Shown piece after piece: positions 16,196 to 24,989 of a stretch of 64,000 bases of DNA. Position numbers and translations under genes: made by a program. This stretch comes from DATEGZ01 sp035279905 (GTDB lineage: Bacteria; Acidobacteriota; Vicinamibacteria; Vicinamibacterales; SCN-69-37). The DNA is taken from the NCBI GenBank assembly GCA_035279905.1, contig DATEGZ010000116.1, positions 1 to 64,000 on the forward strand, in the 5' to 3' direction. Numbering within the stretch: position 1 is the first letter of the stretch; each line of letters starts with the position of its first letter. The notes beneath the pieces are model-generated. The model was not told the DNA's origin and searched no databases. It saw only the letters and a program-made list of their open reading frames with translations.

Positions 16196-17317
16196 TCAGC
16201 GCCCCTCGACGCTCACGCGCGACTCGATCGCGAGCAACACGACGACCGTGACGATCAGCAGCACGACTTCAGCGAAGGCAGACACGGCGACACCCGCAAC
16301 CGCCGTCGCCGCAGCGACGCCCGCAGCCACGAGCCGCGTCGACACCGGCCGAATTCCGAACACCAGCCTGAACGCCATCGTCCCGAGAAGATAGAGCGCG
16401 GTGCCCGCGCCGAGAAGCATCGCGTACTCCGGCGACAGTGGCGCTCCGATGTGGCGCAACGCGCGGCCGAGGCCGGCGGCGAGCACCACGATGCCAAAGA
16501 GGATGGGAATGTACGCGTAGAAGTAGCCCCCGATCGCCAGCCGCACGCGTGACGCGACCGGCGCCGCGACGAGCGCGTCCTCGGATCGAACCGGGTCGGT
16601 GATGAAGTACACCCACCAGAGCGCCGCGGCAAGCGCGAGCCCCAGGATCGCCGCGCCGTAGATCTCGAGCGTCGGCTCCGCTTCCGCCAGCGCGATCCCG
16701 ATGGCGACGACGGACTCACCGAAGGCGATGAGCAGCAGGAGGCTGTGACGCTCGACGAAATGGTCCGCGCGCACTTCGTAGCCGGCGCTCTGCGACTCGC
16801 GCACGCGTCCGGCCAAACGCGCGACGGCGTACTGCAGCACCAGCGTCGCCAGCCAGAGGCCGTACCGCGTCCACCCGGTGACGAAGGCCGCGGCCACGAG
16901 GCACCCGGCGCCGAGGAGGTTCATCGGCACGAATCTCCAGACCGATGAGCCGTGGGCCTCGGCGTACAGCCCGGAGTGGACGAGGACCACGAGCACCACG
17001 CCGATTGCGAAGGCCAGGGCCGATTGATCGAACGCTCGAGGAATCGCCAGCGCGCAGATCAGAAATGCCGCCATGCCGCACACGAGCAGCAGCCGTCGCG
17101 GGGTCGTCGTCGGCGGCACCTGGTTCGTGAGCCACGCATACGCCCCGTACATCCAGAACAGCACCACGAAGATCAAGGCGGCGCTGGCGACGCCGTGGAG
17201 CGACAAATCGTGCTCGATGAGCGCCGTGAGCTGCGTGATCGTGAAAACGAACACGAGGTCGAAGAAGGCTTCGAGCGTGGACACGCGGAGCTCGCGCGGC
17301 TCCATCAGCGGCGGCAT
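16196..17317 (-). CDS. Low-temperature-requirement protein A (LtrA)-like membrane protein
   Basis: The product is 373 aa with about 10-12 membrane segments. Family features are MPPLMEPRELRVSTLEAFFD, LVFVFTITQLTALIEHDLS and RHSLLLLIAFGESVVAIGI, plus the conserved WWVYF region after residue 230. Named for a Listeria gene needed at low temperature; biochemical role unsettled. Start MPPLMEPREL is preferred; MEPRELRVST four codons later also fits. Confidence 0.88.
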   Translation of the reverse strand: MPPLMEPRELRVSTLEAFFDLVFVFTITQLTALIEHDLSLHGVASAALIFVVLFWMYGAYAWLTNQVPPTTTPRRLLLVCGMAAFLICALAIPRAFDQSALAFAIGVVLVVLVHSGLYAEAHGSSVWRFVPMNLLGAGCLVAAAFVTGWTRYGLWLATLVLQYAVARLAGRVRESQSAGYEVRADHFVERHSLLLLIAFGESVVAIGIALAEAEPTLEIYGAAILGLALAAALWWVYFITDPVRSEDALVAAPVASRVRLAIGGYFYAYIPILFGIVVLAAGLGRALRHIGAPLSPEYAMLLGAGTALYLLGTMAFRLVFGIRPVSTRLVAAGVAAATAVAGVAVSAFAEVVLLIVTVVVLLAIESRVSVEGR

Positions 17318-17367
17318 GAGAGTGCACGCCTAATCTCTCATGACTTCGGCCGGGCGTGCAGCCGGCG

Positions 17368-19845
17368 CTACTCGCCGCGAAGGGCGATGAGGGGATCGAC
17401 TCGCGCGGCCCTGGAGGCAGGCACCAAACAGGCGAGAATCGCAATCGCGACGAGCGTCGCTGCGGCCGCAGCGAGGACGACCGGATCCTGCGGCGTCACG
17501 CCGAAGAGCAGGCTCTTGACGACGCGCACCGCTGCGAGCGCCGCCGCGAGCCCGACGGTGAGACCGGCGATTGTGACCGCGAGACCGTCGAAGACGACGT
17601 CCCGGACGACGCGGCGGCGGTTGGCGCCGAGCGCCATGCGGATGCCGATCTCCCTCCGCCGTTGGGCCACCGCGTACGACATCAGTGCGAAGAGCCCCAC
17701 GCCTGCCAGCAGCATCACGATCGCGCCGAAGACGCTCGACATCATCGCGGTCAATCGTTCGGCGAGGAGCGAGCGGTCGGTGATGTACTGCAGCGTCACC
17801 ATGCGGCCGACGCGCTCGCGGCCGAGGCTCTCGACCGCCTCCTTGACGGACGCCAGCGACACGCGATCGCCGCGGATCACGAAGCACTTGTAGCTGGCAT
17901 CCGGATCCTGGAGCGCAGGCGTGTAGGCGGCGAACACGTCGGCGCTCTTGAGATCGTAGAGCCGCGCGTCGGCGGCGACGCCGATGACCTCGAGCGCGGC
18001 GCGCGCGGGATCGGCGCCCACGCGCACGCGCTGGCCGATCGGATCGTCTTCTCCAAACAGCCGGCGCGCAAGGCTCTGACTGAGCACCGTGACGCTCGGG
18101 CCGCGCGAGTTGTCGCGCCAGTCGAAGTCGCGGCCCTTCACGACGGGAATGCCGACCGCCGCCAAGAACCCCGGCGCCACGGGGCTGCGCGTGGCGAGCG
18201 TGCCGCTCGCGTCCGGTCGATCGCCTCGATCGCCCAGCCGGACAACCGCCTCGCGAAACCCGCCGCCGGTGCCGGGCTTGAGCAGCGAGGCGCTGGCGCG
18301 TCGCACGCCGGGGATCGCCTCGAGGCGTCGCAGCACGTCCGGATAGTACGCGTCGTTGTCGAGCCCGGCGTACGCGCCCGGGTGTGACTCGCCCGGATAC
18401 GCGACGAACACCTCGTCGCTTCGCTCGATGCCGGTGCGCACCGCGCGCAATTCGGACAGGCTGCGGATGAGAAGACCCGCCGTGGTGAGCAGTACGAGCG
18501 AGAGCGCCAGCTGCGCGCCGACGAGGATTCTGCCCGCGCGGCCGCTGACGGCGAGCGTGCGTCCGTTGGTGCGCAGGGCCTCAGTCGCCGTGCCGCGCGT
18601 TCCGCGCCAGGCGGGGAACACGCTGCACGCGATGCCCGCCACGATCGCGACGGCCGTCGAGAGCGCGATCACCCTCAGGTCGGGCCGGCCGTCGAACGCG
18701 ACCGGCACGGTGAATTCCTCGAACACCAATGTGGCGATCCTGGCGCACGCCGAGAACGAGAGCAGCACGCCAAAGAAGGCGCCCGCCATCGACAACAGCA
18801 CGCCTTCGGCGACGAGTTGCCGTCCTACGCGCCATCTCGTCGCGCCGAGCGCGAGCCGCACGCCGATCTCGTGACGCCGGACGCTCGCGCGCGACAGCAG
18901 CAGGCTCGCCACGTTGGTGCACGCAATGACGAGCACGAGGCTCGCGATCCCAAGGAGAATCACGAGCGGCTGCACGTAGCGCGCCCTCAGCGACCGCTCG
19001 TTGCCTTTGGACGCTGACGTCACGTTCAAGGCGATCGAGAGAAAGTCGTCGCGGCGCGGGCCCGTGTAGCCCGGCGGAAGCGCGGCCTCGCGCGCGGCGG
19101 GCCAGAGCGCGGCCAGCTGCGCGCGCGCCTGATCGATCGTCCCGCCCGTTTTCAGCCGGCCGATCATCCGCACCGATCGCGACGCGCTCGTGGCGAGCGA
19201 CGCCGCGGTCCGGCCATTCAAGAGCGGAGTCGCGGCGAGCGGAATCACGATCTCCGGCTCGGTCGCGACCGCGAAACCCGTGAAGCCTGATGGCGCGACG
19301 CCGATCACTGTGAACGGTGCACCGTCGAGCTGGATCGTCCGGCCAATCACGGACGCGTCGCCGCCATAGTGTTGCTGCCAGTACGCGTAGCCGAGCACGG
19401 CGACCGGTTCAGCCGCGGGCGGATCGACGGTCATGTCGCGAGCCGCGAGCAACCGCCCCGCCGCGGGCTGAACTCCAAGTTCCTCGAAGACATTGCCCGT
19501 GGCCGCCCAAAGGAGCCCTCGCGAGACGGTGCCCGCGTCGTTCACGGTGACCACCGTGTTGCCCCACGTGCCGACAACGCCCGTGAACACCTGCTGCCGC
19601 GCGGACAGTTCGCGGAACATCGGAAACGTCAGGTCCGAGTCGCCGTCGACCTGCGTCACCATCGAGATCTGCACGAGCGTGGCAGGATCGCGGACCGCGA
19701 GATCGCGCAGGGCGAGCGCGTTCAGCAGGCTGAAGATCGCGGCGTTGGCGCCAATCGCCAGGCCGAGCGTCACGACCACGACCAGCGCCACTCCGGGCGT
19801 GCGTCGATAGGCGCGCACGGCATCGCGAACATCCCGCCAGAGCAT
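17368..19845 (-). CDS. ADOP-family (MacB/FtsX-like) ABC transporter permease
   Basis: The product is 825 aa. It begins MLWRDVRDAVRAYRRTPG and continues with a membrane helix containing LGLAIGANAAIFSLLNALAL, then a MacB-like periplasmic domain. FtsX permease segments follow near 290-390 (ACTNVASLLLSRASVRRHEI) and at the C-terminus (GLFALMSYAVAQRRREIGIR, ending DPLIALRGE). It is divergent from the ECF sigma gene at 19927, with an 81-base intergenic region. No adjacent ATPase. Substrate unknown. Confidence 0.93.
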   Translation of the reverse strand: MLWRDVRDAVRAYRRTPGVALVVVVTLGLAIGANAAIFSLLNALALRDLAVRDPATLVQISMVTQVDGDSDLTFPMFRELSARQQVFTGVVGTWGNTVVTVNDAGTVSRGLLWAATGNVFEELGVQPAAGRLLAARDMTVDPPAAEPVAVLGYAYWQQHYGGDASVIGRTIQLDGAPFTVIGVAPSGFTGFAVATEPEIVIPLAATPLLNGRTAASLATSASRSVRMIGRLKTGGTIDQARAQLAALWPAAREAALPPGYTGPRRDDFLSIALNVTSASKGNERSLRARYVQPLVILLGIASLVLVIACTNVASLLLSRASVRRHEIGVRLALGATRWRVGRQLVAEGVLLSMAGAFFGVLLSFSACARIATLVFEEFTVPVAFDGRPDLRVIALSTAVAIVAGIACSVFPAWRGTRGTATEALRTNGRTLAVSGRAGRILVGAQLALSLVLLTTAGLLIRSLSELRAVRTGIERSDEVFVAYPGESHPGAYAGLDNDAYYPDVLRRLEAIPGVRRASASLLKPGTGGGFREAVVRLGDRGDRPDASGTLATRSPVAPGFLAAVGIPVVKGRDFDWRDNSRGPSVTVLSQSLARRLFGEDDPIGQRVRVGADPARAALEVIGVAADARLYDLKSADVFAAYTPALQDPDASYKCFVIRGDRVSLASVKEAVESLGRERVGRMVTLQYITDRSLLAERLTAMMSSVFGAIVMLLAGVGLFALMSYAVAQRRREIGIRMALGANRRRVVRDVVFDGLAVTIAGLTVGLAAALAAVRVVKSLLFGVTPQDPVVLAAAAATLVAIAILACLVPASRAARVDPLIALRGE

Positions 19846-19885
19846 GTCCTCTAGACGACGCGGACCGGGCGCAGGTTGGGCGGGC

Positions 19886-19915
19886 GGTAACCTTTCCGGG
19901 CCTCGTGAGTATATT
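19886..19915 (+). promoter_or_regulatory. Putative ECF-type promoter of the sigma gene
   Basis: GGTAACCTTT (19886-19895) has the AAC-plus-T-run look of an ECF -35 element, and GTATATT (19909-19915) is a possible -10, 13 bases later. The sigma ATG is at 19927. A similar arrangement (AACTTTCC...GTGTAATT) stands before the second ECF gene at 57989. This suggests autoregulation, but spacing and sigma specificity are inferred. Confidence 0.45.
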
Positions 19916-19926
19916 CAGCAGCGGCG

Positions 19927-20421
19927 ATGATCGCGGATGCCCACGTCATCTACGAACGGTATGCGCGAGACGTCCACCGGTTCGTCCTGTATCTCTCCGG
20001 TGACCCGGCGCTGGCCGATGACATCACGGCGGAAGCGTTCGTCCGGCTGTGGACCGCGCCCGGCGAGATCCGCACGTCGACGGTGAAGTCGTACCTCTTT
20101 ACGATCGCGCGCAATCTCTATCTCACGGGTCAACGGCGCGTGCGCCGCGAGACGGATCTCGACGAGGTCACGCTGCCGGCAGCATCGCCGAGTCCCGAGA
20201 GCCGGGCGATCGCGAGGGACGAAGCGCGTCACGTCTTCAACGCAATCGGCCGCTTGCCCGAGATCGACCGCACGGCGCTGCTGCTGCACGCGCGCGAGCA
20301 GATGCCCTACCAGGAGATCGCGTCGATCCTGGGACTCTCGGTCACGGCCGTCAAAGTCAAAGTTCACCGCGCCCGCGTGCGACTGCTCGCGTGGCGCACC
20401 ACACCGGAGCCGCAATCATGA
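19927..20421 (+). CDS. ECF-type RNA polymerase sigma factor
   Basis: The product is 164 aa. Region 2 is seen in DVHRFVLYLSGDPALADDIT with AEAFVRLW, and region 4 in YQEIASILGLSVTAVKVKVH, the helix-turn-helix that reads the -35 element. A short region 2-4 linker is typical of group 4 (ECF) sigma factors. Its stop overlaps the start of the next gene by ATGA (20418-20421), the classical sigma/anti-sigma arrangement. Confidence 0.92.
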   Translation: MIADAHVIYERYARDVHRFVLYLSGDPALADDITAEAFVRLWTAPGEIRTSTVKSYLFTIARNLYLTGQRRVRRETDLDEVTLPAASPSPESRAIARDEARHVFNAIGRLPEIDRTALLLHAREQMPYQEIASILGLSVTAVKVKVHRARVRLLAWRTTPEPQS

Positions 20422-20837
20422 CCATCACGCAAGATGTCATCACCGATCTCCTGCCGGCCTACTTGTCCGGCGAGGCCAGCGCGGACACGAAGGCGATCGT
20501 CGACGAGTTTCTGAGCGGGCACCCGCAATTCGCGACGGTCGTACAAGCCGCGCGACGAGGGCTCGGCGAGGCGCCGCGCTTCGACCAGCGCCCGCTCGCA
20601 CCCGACGTCGAGCGCGAGGCCGTGAGCCGCACGCGCGCCGTGATCCGCCGCCAGCGCCGGATCCTCGCGTTTGCGATCGTGCTGACGCTGATGCCGCTGT
20701 CGTTCAGCTTCAGCGCCGAAGGCGTGCACTTCCTGCTGAGCGACGAGCCGCTCGCGGCGGTGATGTGGATGCCCGCCGCGTTTCTCTGGTTCACCTACCT
20801 GCGCATGCAGCACCGGCTGAAGACGGCCGGGCTGTGA
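20418..20837 (+). CDS. Anti-sigma-factor-like membrane protein
   Basis: The product is 139 aa. The N-terminus TITQDVITDLLPAYLSGEAS resembles the N-terminal region of ECF anti-sigma factors, but the HxxxCxxC zinc ligands are absent. Two hydrophobic segments (about residues 78-95 and 106-125) probably anchor it in the inner membrane. Position directly after, and overlapping, the sigma gene supports an anti-sigma role. This role is inferred. Confidence 0.75.
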   Translation: MTITQDVITDLLPAYLSGEASADTKAIVDEFLSGHPQFATVVQAARRGLGEAPRFDQRPLAPDVEREAVSRTRAVIRRQRRILAFAIVLTLMPLSFSFSAEGVHFLLSDEPLAAVMWMPAAFLWFTYLRMQHRLKTAGL

Positions 20838-20841
20838 GCAC

Positions 20842-21159
20842 TCATCGCGTCACGATGTACGCCGCGGCGAGACTGAGACCGTTGATGACGACGCACGCCC
20901 ACGCCAGCCGGGGAAACTCGCGGCGTCGTACGCCGGCGAAGCCAAGCACGACCCCCGCAACACCGAAGATGATCGCCGTGACGAACGTCGACCACGCCCA
21001 GATGGGACCGACGATCGGATTGCCGACCGACGCACGCATCCACAACTCCACCCCCACGCCGATCGTCCCGAAGCTGCTCAAGAGCAGAAAAGTGCCGGGG
21101 CCTTCGGAGAGATCTGGCAGCAGGCCGCCAAGGAGCTCGACCAGCAGGTCGTCCAGCAC
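20842..21159 (-). CDS. Small membrane protein, function unknown
   Basis: The product is 105 aa from a GTG at 21159. Three hydrophobic segments follow an acidic, leucine-rich N-terminus (LDDLLVELLGGLLPDL). It is divergent from the LIC_10091-like gene and convergent with the anti-sigma-like gene. No family was recognised. Confidence 0.6.
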   Translation of the reverse strand: MLDDLLVELLGGLLPDLSEGPGTFLLLSSFGTIGVGVELWMRASVGNPIVGPIWAWSTFVTAIIFGVAGVVLGFAGVRRREFPRLAWACVVINGLSLAAAYIVTR

Positions 21160-21244
21160 GAAGATCGAGACGGAATTACGCAGGCTCAGGTTTCGTCAGC
21201 CGGCGCGGGCAGGGGAAACACTGCGCGTATCATAAGACCCTGCC

Positions 21245-22372
21245 ATGCGCCTCCGCCGGGTCTTCGTCGGCTGGATCCTCGCGCTTGCCTGCCTGACCGG
21301 ACGCGCGCAGCCCGCGCCCGATCGCTTCAGCGATGAGGACTTCGCGGCGTTGATCCCGCGCTTGTCCGGGGACGCCGGCGCGTTCCCCGTCGAGAACTTC
21401 GTCTCGAACGAACGCAGCTTTCAGGTCGTCATCCCCCGGCTGCGCGAGCAGGTGCGGCCCGGCGGCGTGTACATCGGCGTGGGACCCGAACAAAACTTCA
21501 CCTTCATCAACGCGGTCCGCCCCGCGCTCGTGTTCATCATCGACATTCGGCGCCAGAATCTGCTCGAGCACCTGATGTACAAGCTGGCGTTCGAAGCATC
21601 CGCGACGCGCGCGGATTTTCTGTCCTACATCTTCGCGCGCCCGCGTCCTCCGAATCTCGCCGCGAACACCGACGTGACGACGATGCTGCGGGCGTACCTG
21701 CCGATCGATCCCAGCAAGTCGCTCCGAATCAGTCACGAGGACGCGGCGATCGCGTCGTTGCACGCGCGGTTCCCCGGGCTCTTGAACGACAAAGACGACA
21801 CCACGCTCAAACACCTCTACTCCACCTTCTACGAAGGCGGACCGCTCCTGACCTACGTGGGGCCCAGACCGCCCGTCACCGATCCCGGCCGGCGCGGCTG
21901 GGCGACGATGGCCACGCTGCTCTCGGCCACGGACGACGATGGACGCCAGCAGAGCTACCTCGCGTCGGAGGACCGCTTTCTCTTCGTCAAACATCTCCAG
22001 GAACGCAACCTCATCGTCCCGGTCGTCGGAGATTTCGCGGGCCCGAAAGCGATTCGTGCGGTCGGCGAGTACCTCAGGAGCCGGCACTTGAGCGTGACCG
22101 CGTTCTATTGCTCGAACGTCGAGCAGTACCTGTTCCGCGACAGCAAGTACAAAGCGTTCTACGACAGCGTCACGACGCTGCCGCTCGACGACACGAGCGT
22201 GTTCATCCGGGCCTTCGACAAGATGACGGTGCGGATGTCTGCGGCCGCCTCGCCGAGCAGCCAGGCGATTCCCGAGATCGACGAGATGCTCGCGCCCATG
22301 AAAGAATTTCTCGCCGCGTACGCTGCGGGCAAGATCAAGACGTACGACGATATCAAGGCTCTATCGAAGTAG
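21245..22372 (+). CDS. LIC_10091-like secreted protein
   Basis: The product is 375 aa with a signal peptide (MRLRRVFVGWILALACLTGR). The stretches 'GGVYIGVGPEQNFTFINAVR' and ALVFIIDIRRQNLLEHLMYK, then 'NLIVPVVGDFAGPKAIRAVG', recall a methyltransferase-like fold described for Leptospira LIC_10091. Whether it binds SAM or has activity is not shown here. The C-terminus is helical. A 22-base gap separates it from the RraA-like gene, so they may share a transcript. Confidence 0.75.
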   Translation: MRLRRVFVGWILALACLTGRAQPAPDRFSDEDFAALIPRLSGDAGAFPVENFVSNERSFQVVIPRLREQVRPGGVYIGVGPEQNFTFINAVRPALVFIIDIRRQNLLEHLMYKLAFEASATRADFLSYIFARPRPPNLAANTDVTTMLRAYLPIDPSKSLRISHEDAAIASLHARFPGLLNDKDDTTLKHLYSTFYEGGPLLTYVGPRPPVTDPGRRGWATMATLLSATDDDGRQQSYLASEDRFLFVKHLQERNLIVPVVGDFAGPKAIRAVGEYLRSRHLSVTAFYCSNVEQYLFRDSKYKAFYDSVTTLPLDDTSVFIRAFDKMTVRMSAAASPSSQAIPEIDEMLAPMKEFLAAYAAGKIKTYDDIKALSK

Positions 22373-22394
22373 CCTCACCAGGAGCGACTGCCTC

Positions 22395-23057
22395 ATGTCG
22401 ATTGTGACCGTCTCTGCGAGCGTGCCCAGGGTCGCGCCCGCGCTCCTCGACGCGTTCAAGCACGCGCCGACGTCCGTGATCAGCGACAACCTCGAGCGGC
22501 TTGCCGGTGTGGTCGGGCTCCAGCCGTTTCATCGATCCGGGCGCATGGCCGGCACGGCGCTCACCGTGCGAACGCGCCCAGGCGACAACCTCGCGATTCA
22601 TCAGGCGCTCGAGCTGGCCGGACCCGGCGACGTGATCGTCGTCGACGGCGGCGGTGACGAGACGCGGGCGCTCATCGGCGAGATCATGCGGGACATCGCC
22701 GAGCGGCGGGGCGCCGCGGGGTTTGTCATCGACGGAGCCATTCGCGACGTCGCCGCCTTCCGCGCGTCCGACTTTCCGTGTTTCGCGCGCGCCGTGATTC
22801 ATCGCGGCCCGTACAAGAACGGCCCTGGCGTCATCAACGCGCCCGTATCGGTTGGCGGCGCGGTGATTTCTCCGGGCGACATCGTCGTCGGTGACGACGA
22901 CGGCGTCGTATCATTTCCGGCGTCGGCGGCAGGGACGTTGATCGCCGCCGTTCGCGCCCAGCTCGCGCGTGAGGACGAGATGCTCAAGGCGATCCGCGAA
23001 GGACGCTACGAGAGCCCGTACGGGCCGCGCGCCACACAGGATTCGAGGACGAAGTGA
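22395..23057 (+). CDS. RraA-like protein (possible 4-hydroxy-4-methyl-2-oxoglutarate aldolase)
   Basis: The product is 220 aa. The family signature appears in 'GPGDVIVVDGGGDETRALIG', the conserved 'GAAGFVIDGAIRDVAAFRAS' and the C-terminal GDIVVGDDDGVVSFPA. Members are RNase E regulators or metal-dependent aldolases; the GxxxxRD region favours aldolase chemistry, but the assignment is uncertain. Its stop overlaps the next gene's GTG (GTGA), so the cupin is co-translated. Confidence 0.85.
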   Translation: MSIVTVSASVPRVAPALLDAFKHAPTSVISDNLERLAGVVGLQPFHRSGRMAGTALTVRTRPGDNLAIHQALELAGPGDVIVVDGGGDETRALIGEIMRDIAERRGAAGFVIDGAIRDVAAFRASDFPCFARAVIHRGPYKNGPGVINAPVSVGGAVISPGDIVVGDDDGVVSFPASAAGTLIAAVRAQLAREDEMLKAIREGRYESPYGPRATQDSRTK

Positions 23058-23428
23058 CGGATCAGAAAAAGGAGTTTCACAATTTCAACCATCCCGAGGA
23101 TGGGCTGTTTCGCGAGCTCGCCCCCGGGCTCACGACGCGCATCTTTCCCGGCGAGCACGCGATGTTGTCCGTGGTGATTCTCGAGCCGAACGCTGTGGGA
23201 CGGCTGCACCATCATCCCGAAGAACAGTGGGGCGTGCTGCTCGAAGGATCGGCCGTCAGAGTGCAGGGCGACGAGGAGATTCCGGTGCGCAAGGGCGACT
23301 TCTGGCGCACGCCGGGCAACGTGCCGCACATGATGCGCGCGGGCGCGGAAGGCGCGCGCGTGCTCGACATCTTTGCGCCGCCTCGCAAGGAATACGAGAA
23401 GCCGGGCTCGGGCTTCGGCGGCAGGTAA
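23054..23428 (+). CDS. Single-domain cupin protein
   Basis: The product is 124 aa from a GTG at 23054. The cupin metal-binding motif is HHHPEEQWGVLLEGSA near residues 50-65 and the second motif is TPGNVPHMMRAG. Likely a small cytoplasmic metal-binding sensor or enzyme. Translational overlap with the RraA-like gene suggests a shared task in ring-cleavage or oxo-acid metabolism, which is an inference. Confidence 0.85.
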   Translation: MTDQKKEFHNFNHPEDGLFRELAPGLTTRIFPGEHAMLSVVILEPNAVGRLHHHPEEQWGVLLEGSAVRVQGDEEIPVRKGDFWRTPGNVPHMMRAGAEGARVLDIFAPPRKEYEKPGSGFGGR

Positions 23429-23433
23429 CCGCG

Positions 23434-23952
23434 CTACCACTCGGCCGCGTCGATGAACGCGCTGGCCGGTTCACCCAGCCACTGGACGATGCGCATCGCG
23501 AGCGTCATGCCGATGGCGTAGCGCGCGGTCCGGATGCCGGTGAGCTGGCTCGGCCCGCAGCGGATCACGCGGGCGAGCTCCGTCCAGGACAAGCCGCGCT
23601 CGCGCCGGCGCGCGTCAACTGCGGCGTACAGCGCCGTGAGATTCCATCGCAGGCGCCGGTCGGATCCTGCCGCCGGCAGTGGCGCGTCGATCGCCGTGCC
23701 CGCGATGAAGCTCTCCGGCGATCTTCCGAGCCACCGGAGGATGAACAGCGCGTGCTGGCACGTCGTGTCGCGGCGCTTGGCGATGCCGGTGAGCGTGGAC
23801 GGGCTGATCGGATGATCCTGCCGGCGCTGGTTGAGGACCGCCGACTGATCCCACAACTGGTCCGCGACCTGGCGCCAGCTGAGCCCGCGCGCGATTCGCT
23901 GCGCGTCCATCGCGTCGAAGAGGGCCATCGCGTCGAAGTCAGCGCGGGACAT
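23434..23952 (-). CDS. Two-HTH putative DNA-binding protein
   Basis: The product is 172 aa. Two related helix-turn-helix-like blocks are seen: GLSWRQVADQLWDQ followed by ISPSTLTGIAKRR (residues 20-60), and GLSWTELARVIRCGPSQLTG in the second half. Each is followed by a similar tail ending in W-L-G-x-x-P/SxxFI. This looks like an internal duplication of a Cro/C1-type HTH unit. No effector domain is present. Confidence 0.75.
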   Translation of the reverse strand: MSRADFDAMALFDAMDAQRIARGLSWRQVADQLWDQSAVLNQRRQDHPISPSTLTGIAKRRDTTCQHALFILRWLGRSPESFIAGTAIDAPLPAAGSDRRLRWNLTALYAAVDARRRERGLSWTELARVIRCGPSQLTGIRTARYAIGMTLAMRIVQWLGEPASAFIDAAEW

Positions 23953-23963
23953 CGCGCGGAATA

Positions 23964-24620
23964 TTACGAAACAGGTTTGACGCCGGTGCACACGATCCAG
24001 CCTCTGCGTGGTTCCTCGACGACGCGAACGTCGGTGAAGCCGGCGTTCGCGAACAACGCACGGTGCTGGTCGACATCGAGAATCGCCATCGTGCTGACCT
24101 GCGCGAGCTTCGCGACATACTTGACGTGCTTTCCACCGTTGTAGAACTCCGCGATGATCGCCAGCCGGCCGCCCGGCTTCAACACGCGGCAGATCTCGCG
24201 CATGCCAGCGTTCGCGTCCTGCCACCAGAAATGCGTCTCGACCGCGGTGACGAGATCGAACGTCCCGTCGGCGAACGGCAGGCTCGAGACCGACGCCTCC
24301 TGCACACGCACGCGCCCCCGCTCGATCAACTCCCGGTTCGTGCGCCGCGCTTCGTCCACGCTTTCCGCGGAGTAGTCGATGCCATGGACCATGCCGCCGC
24401 TCGCCGCAGCCGCCAGCTTGGTCAGTGTCCGGCCGCCGCCGCAGCCCACGTCGAGGATCGTGTCGCGGGCGCCGATCGAGATCTGCGCGAGACCCCAGTC
24501 GGTGACGCCCGAGTGCCGGCGGTTCATCGACCACAGCACCAGCCTCCCGACCCATCCCGTCGGCTTCTGGCACTGTGACAGCGAGTTCTTCGACCCGCCG
24601 CCGATGGCTACGAACGGCAT
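23964..24620 (-). CDS. Class I SAM-dependent methyltransferase
   Basis: The product is 218 aa. Motif I is TILDVGCGGGRTLTKLA (about residues 53-69), followed by GIDYSAESVDEARR, 'EASVSSLPFADGTFDLVTAV' and 'EICRVLKPGGRLAIIAEFYN'. This is the standard Rossmann fold with SAM bound at the glycine loop. The substrate is unknown. It overlaps the VOC gene upstream by 13 bases. Confidence 0.92.
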   Translation of the reverse strand: MPFVAIGGGSKNSLSQCQKPTGWVGRLVLWSMNRRHSGVTDWGLAQISIGARDTILDVGCGGGRTLTKLAAAASGGMVHGIDYSAESVDEARRTNRELIERGRVRVQEASVSSLPFADGTFDLVTAVETHFWWQDANAGMREICRVLKPGGRLAIIAEFYNGGKHVKYVAKLAQVSTMAILDVDQHRALFANAGFTDVRVVEEPRRGWIVCTGVKPVS

Positions 24621-24985
24621 GAAAACTCCAGCAGCTCCACCGGCGCGCCATCGTCGAGGATGAACGCCACACGGACGCCGGGCGACGGCTCATTCGGCGC
24701 GATCAAGATCTCCCGGCCTTTCAGGGCCTCGTCCAAATCGTCCACGGTAAAGGCGAGATGCGGCACGCGCCTGACGATCTCGGGCACCTGGCAATGCGGC
24801 TCGAACCGCATCCACTCGATCCCGAACGGGCTGGTCTCAAACCCCGTGACGTGCACGCCGAGGTGCGCGACGTGATGCTCCCCGGCACGCGGCTGCGCGT
24901 GCGGAATCCCGAGGTGGTGGTACCGCCAGCCGAGCTTCGCGGTCACGGCCGGTGGCTCATGGTTCAGCCGTTTTGTGCGGGTCAC
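24608..24985 (-). CDS. VOC-family protein
   Basis: The product is 125 aa. It contains WRYHHLGIPHAQPRAGEHHV, VPHLAFTVDDLDEALKGREI and RVAFILDDGAPVELLEF, a two-half VOC arrangement with His/Glu candidates for metal binding. It overlaps the methyltransferase start, so the pair is probably co-translated. Substrate unknown. Confidence 0.85.
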   Translation of the reverse strand: MTRTKRLNHEPPAVTAKLGWRYHHLGIPHAQPRAGEHHVAHLGVHVTGFETSPFGIEWMRFEPHCQVPEIVRRVPHLAFTVDDLDEALKGREILIAPNEPSPGVRVAFILDDGAPVELLEFSCRS

Positions 24986-24989
24986 GACC

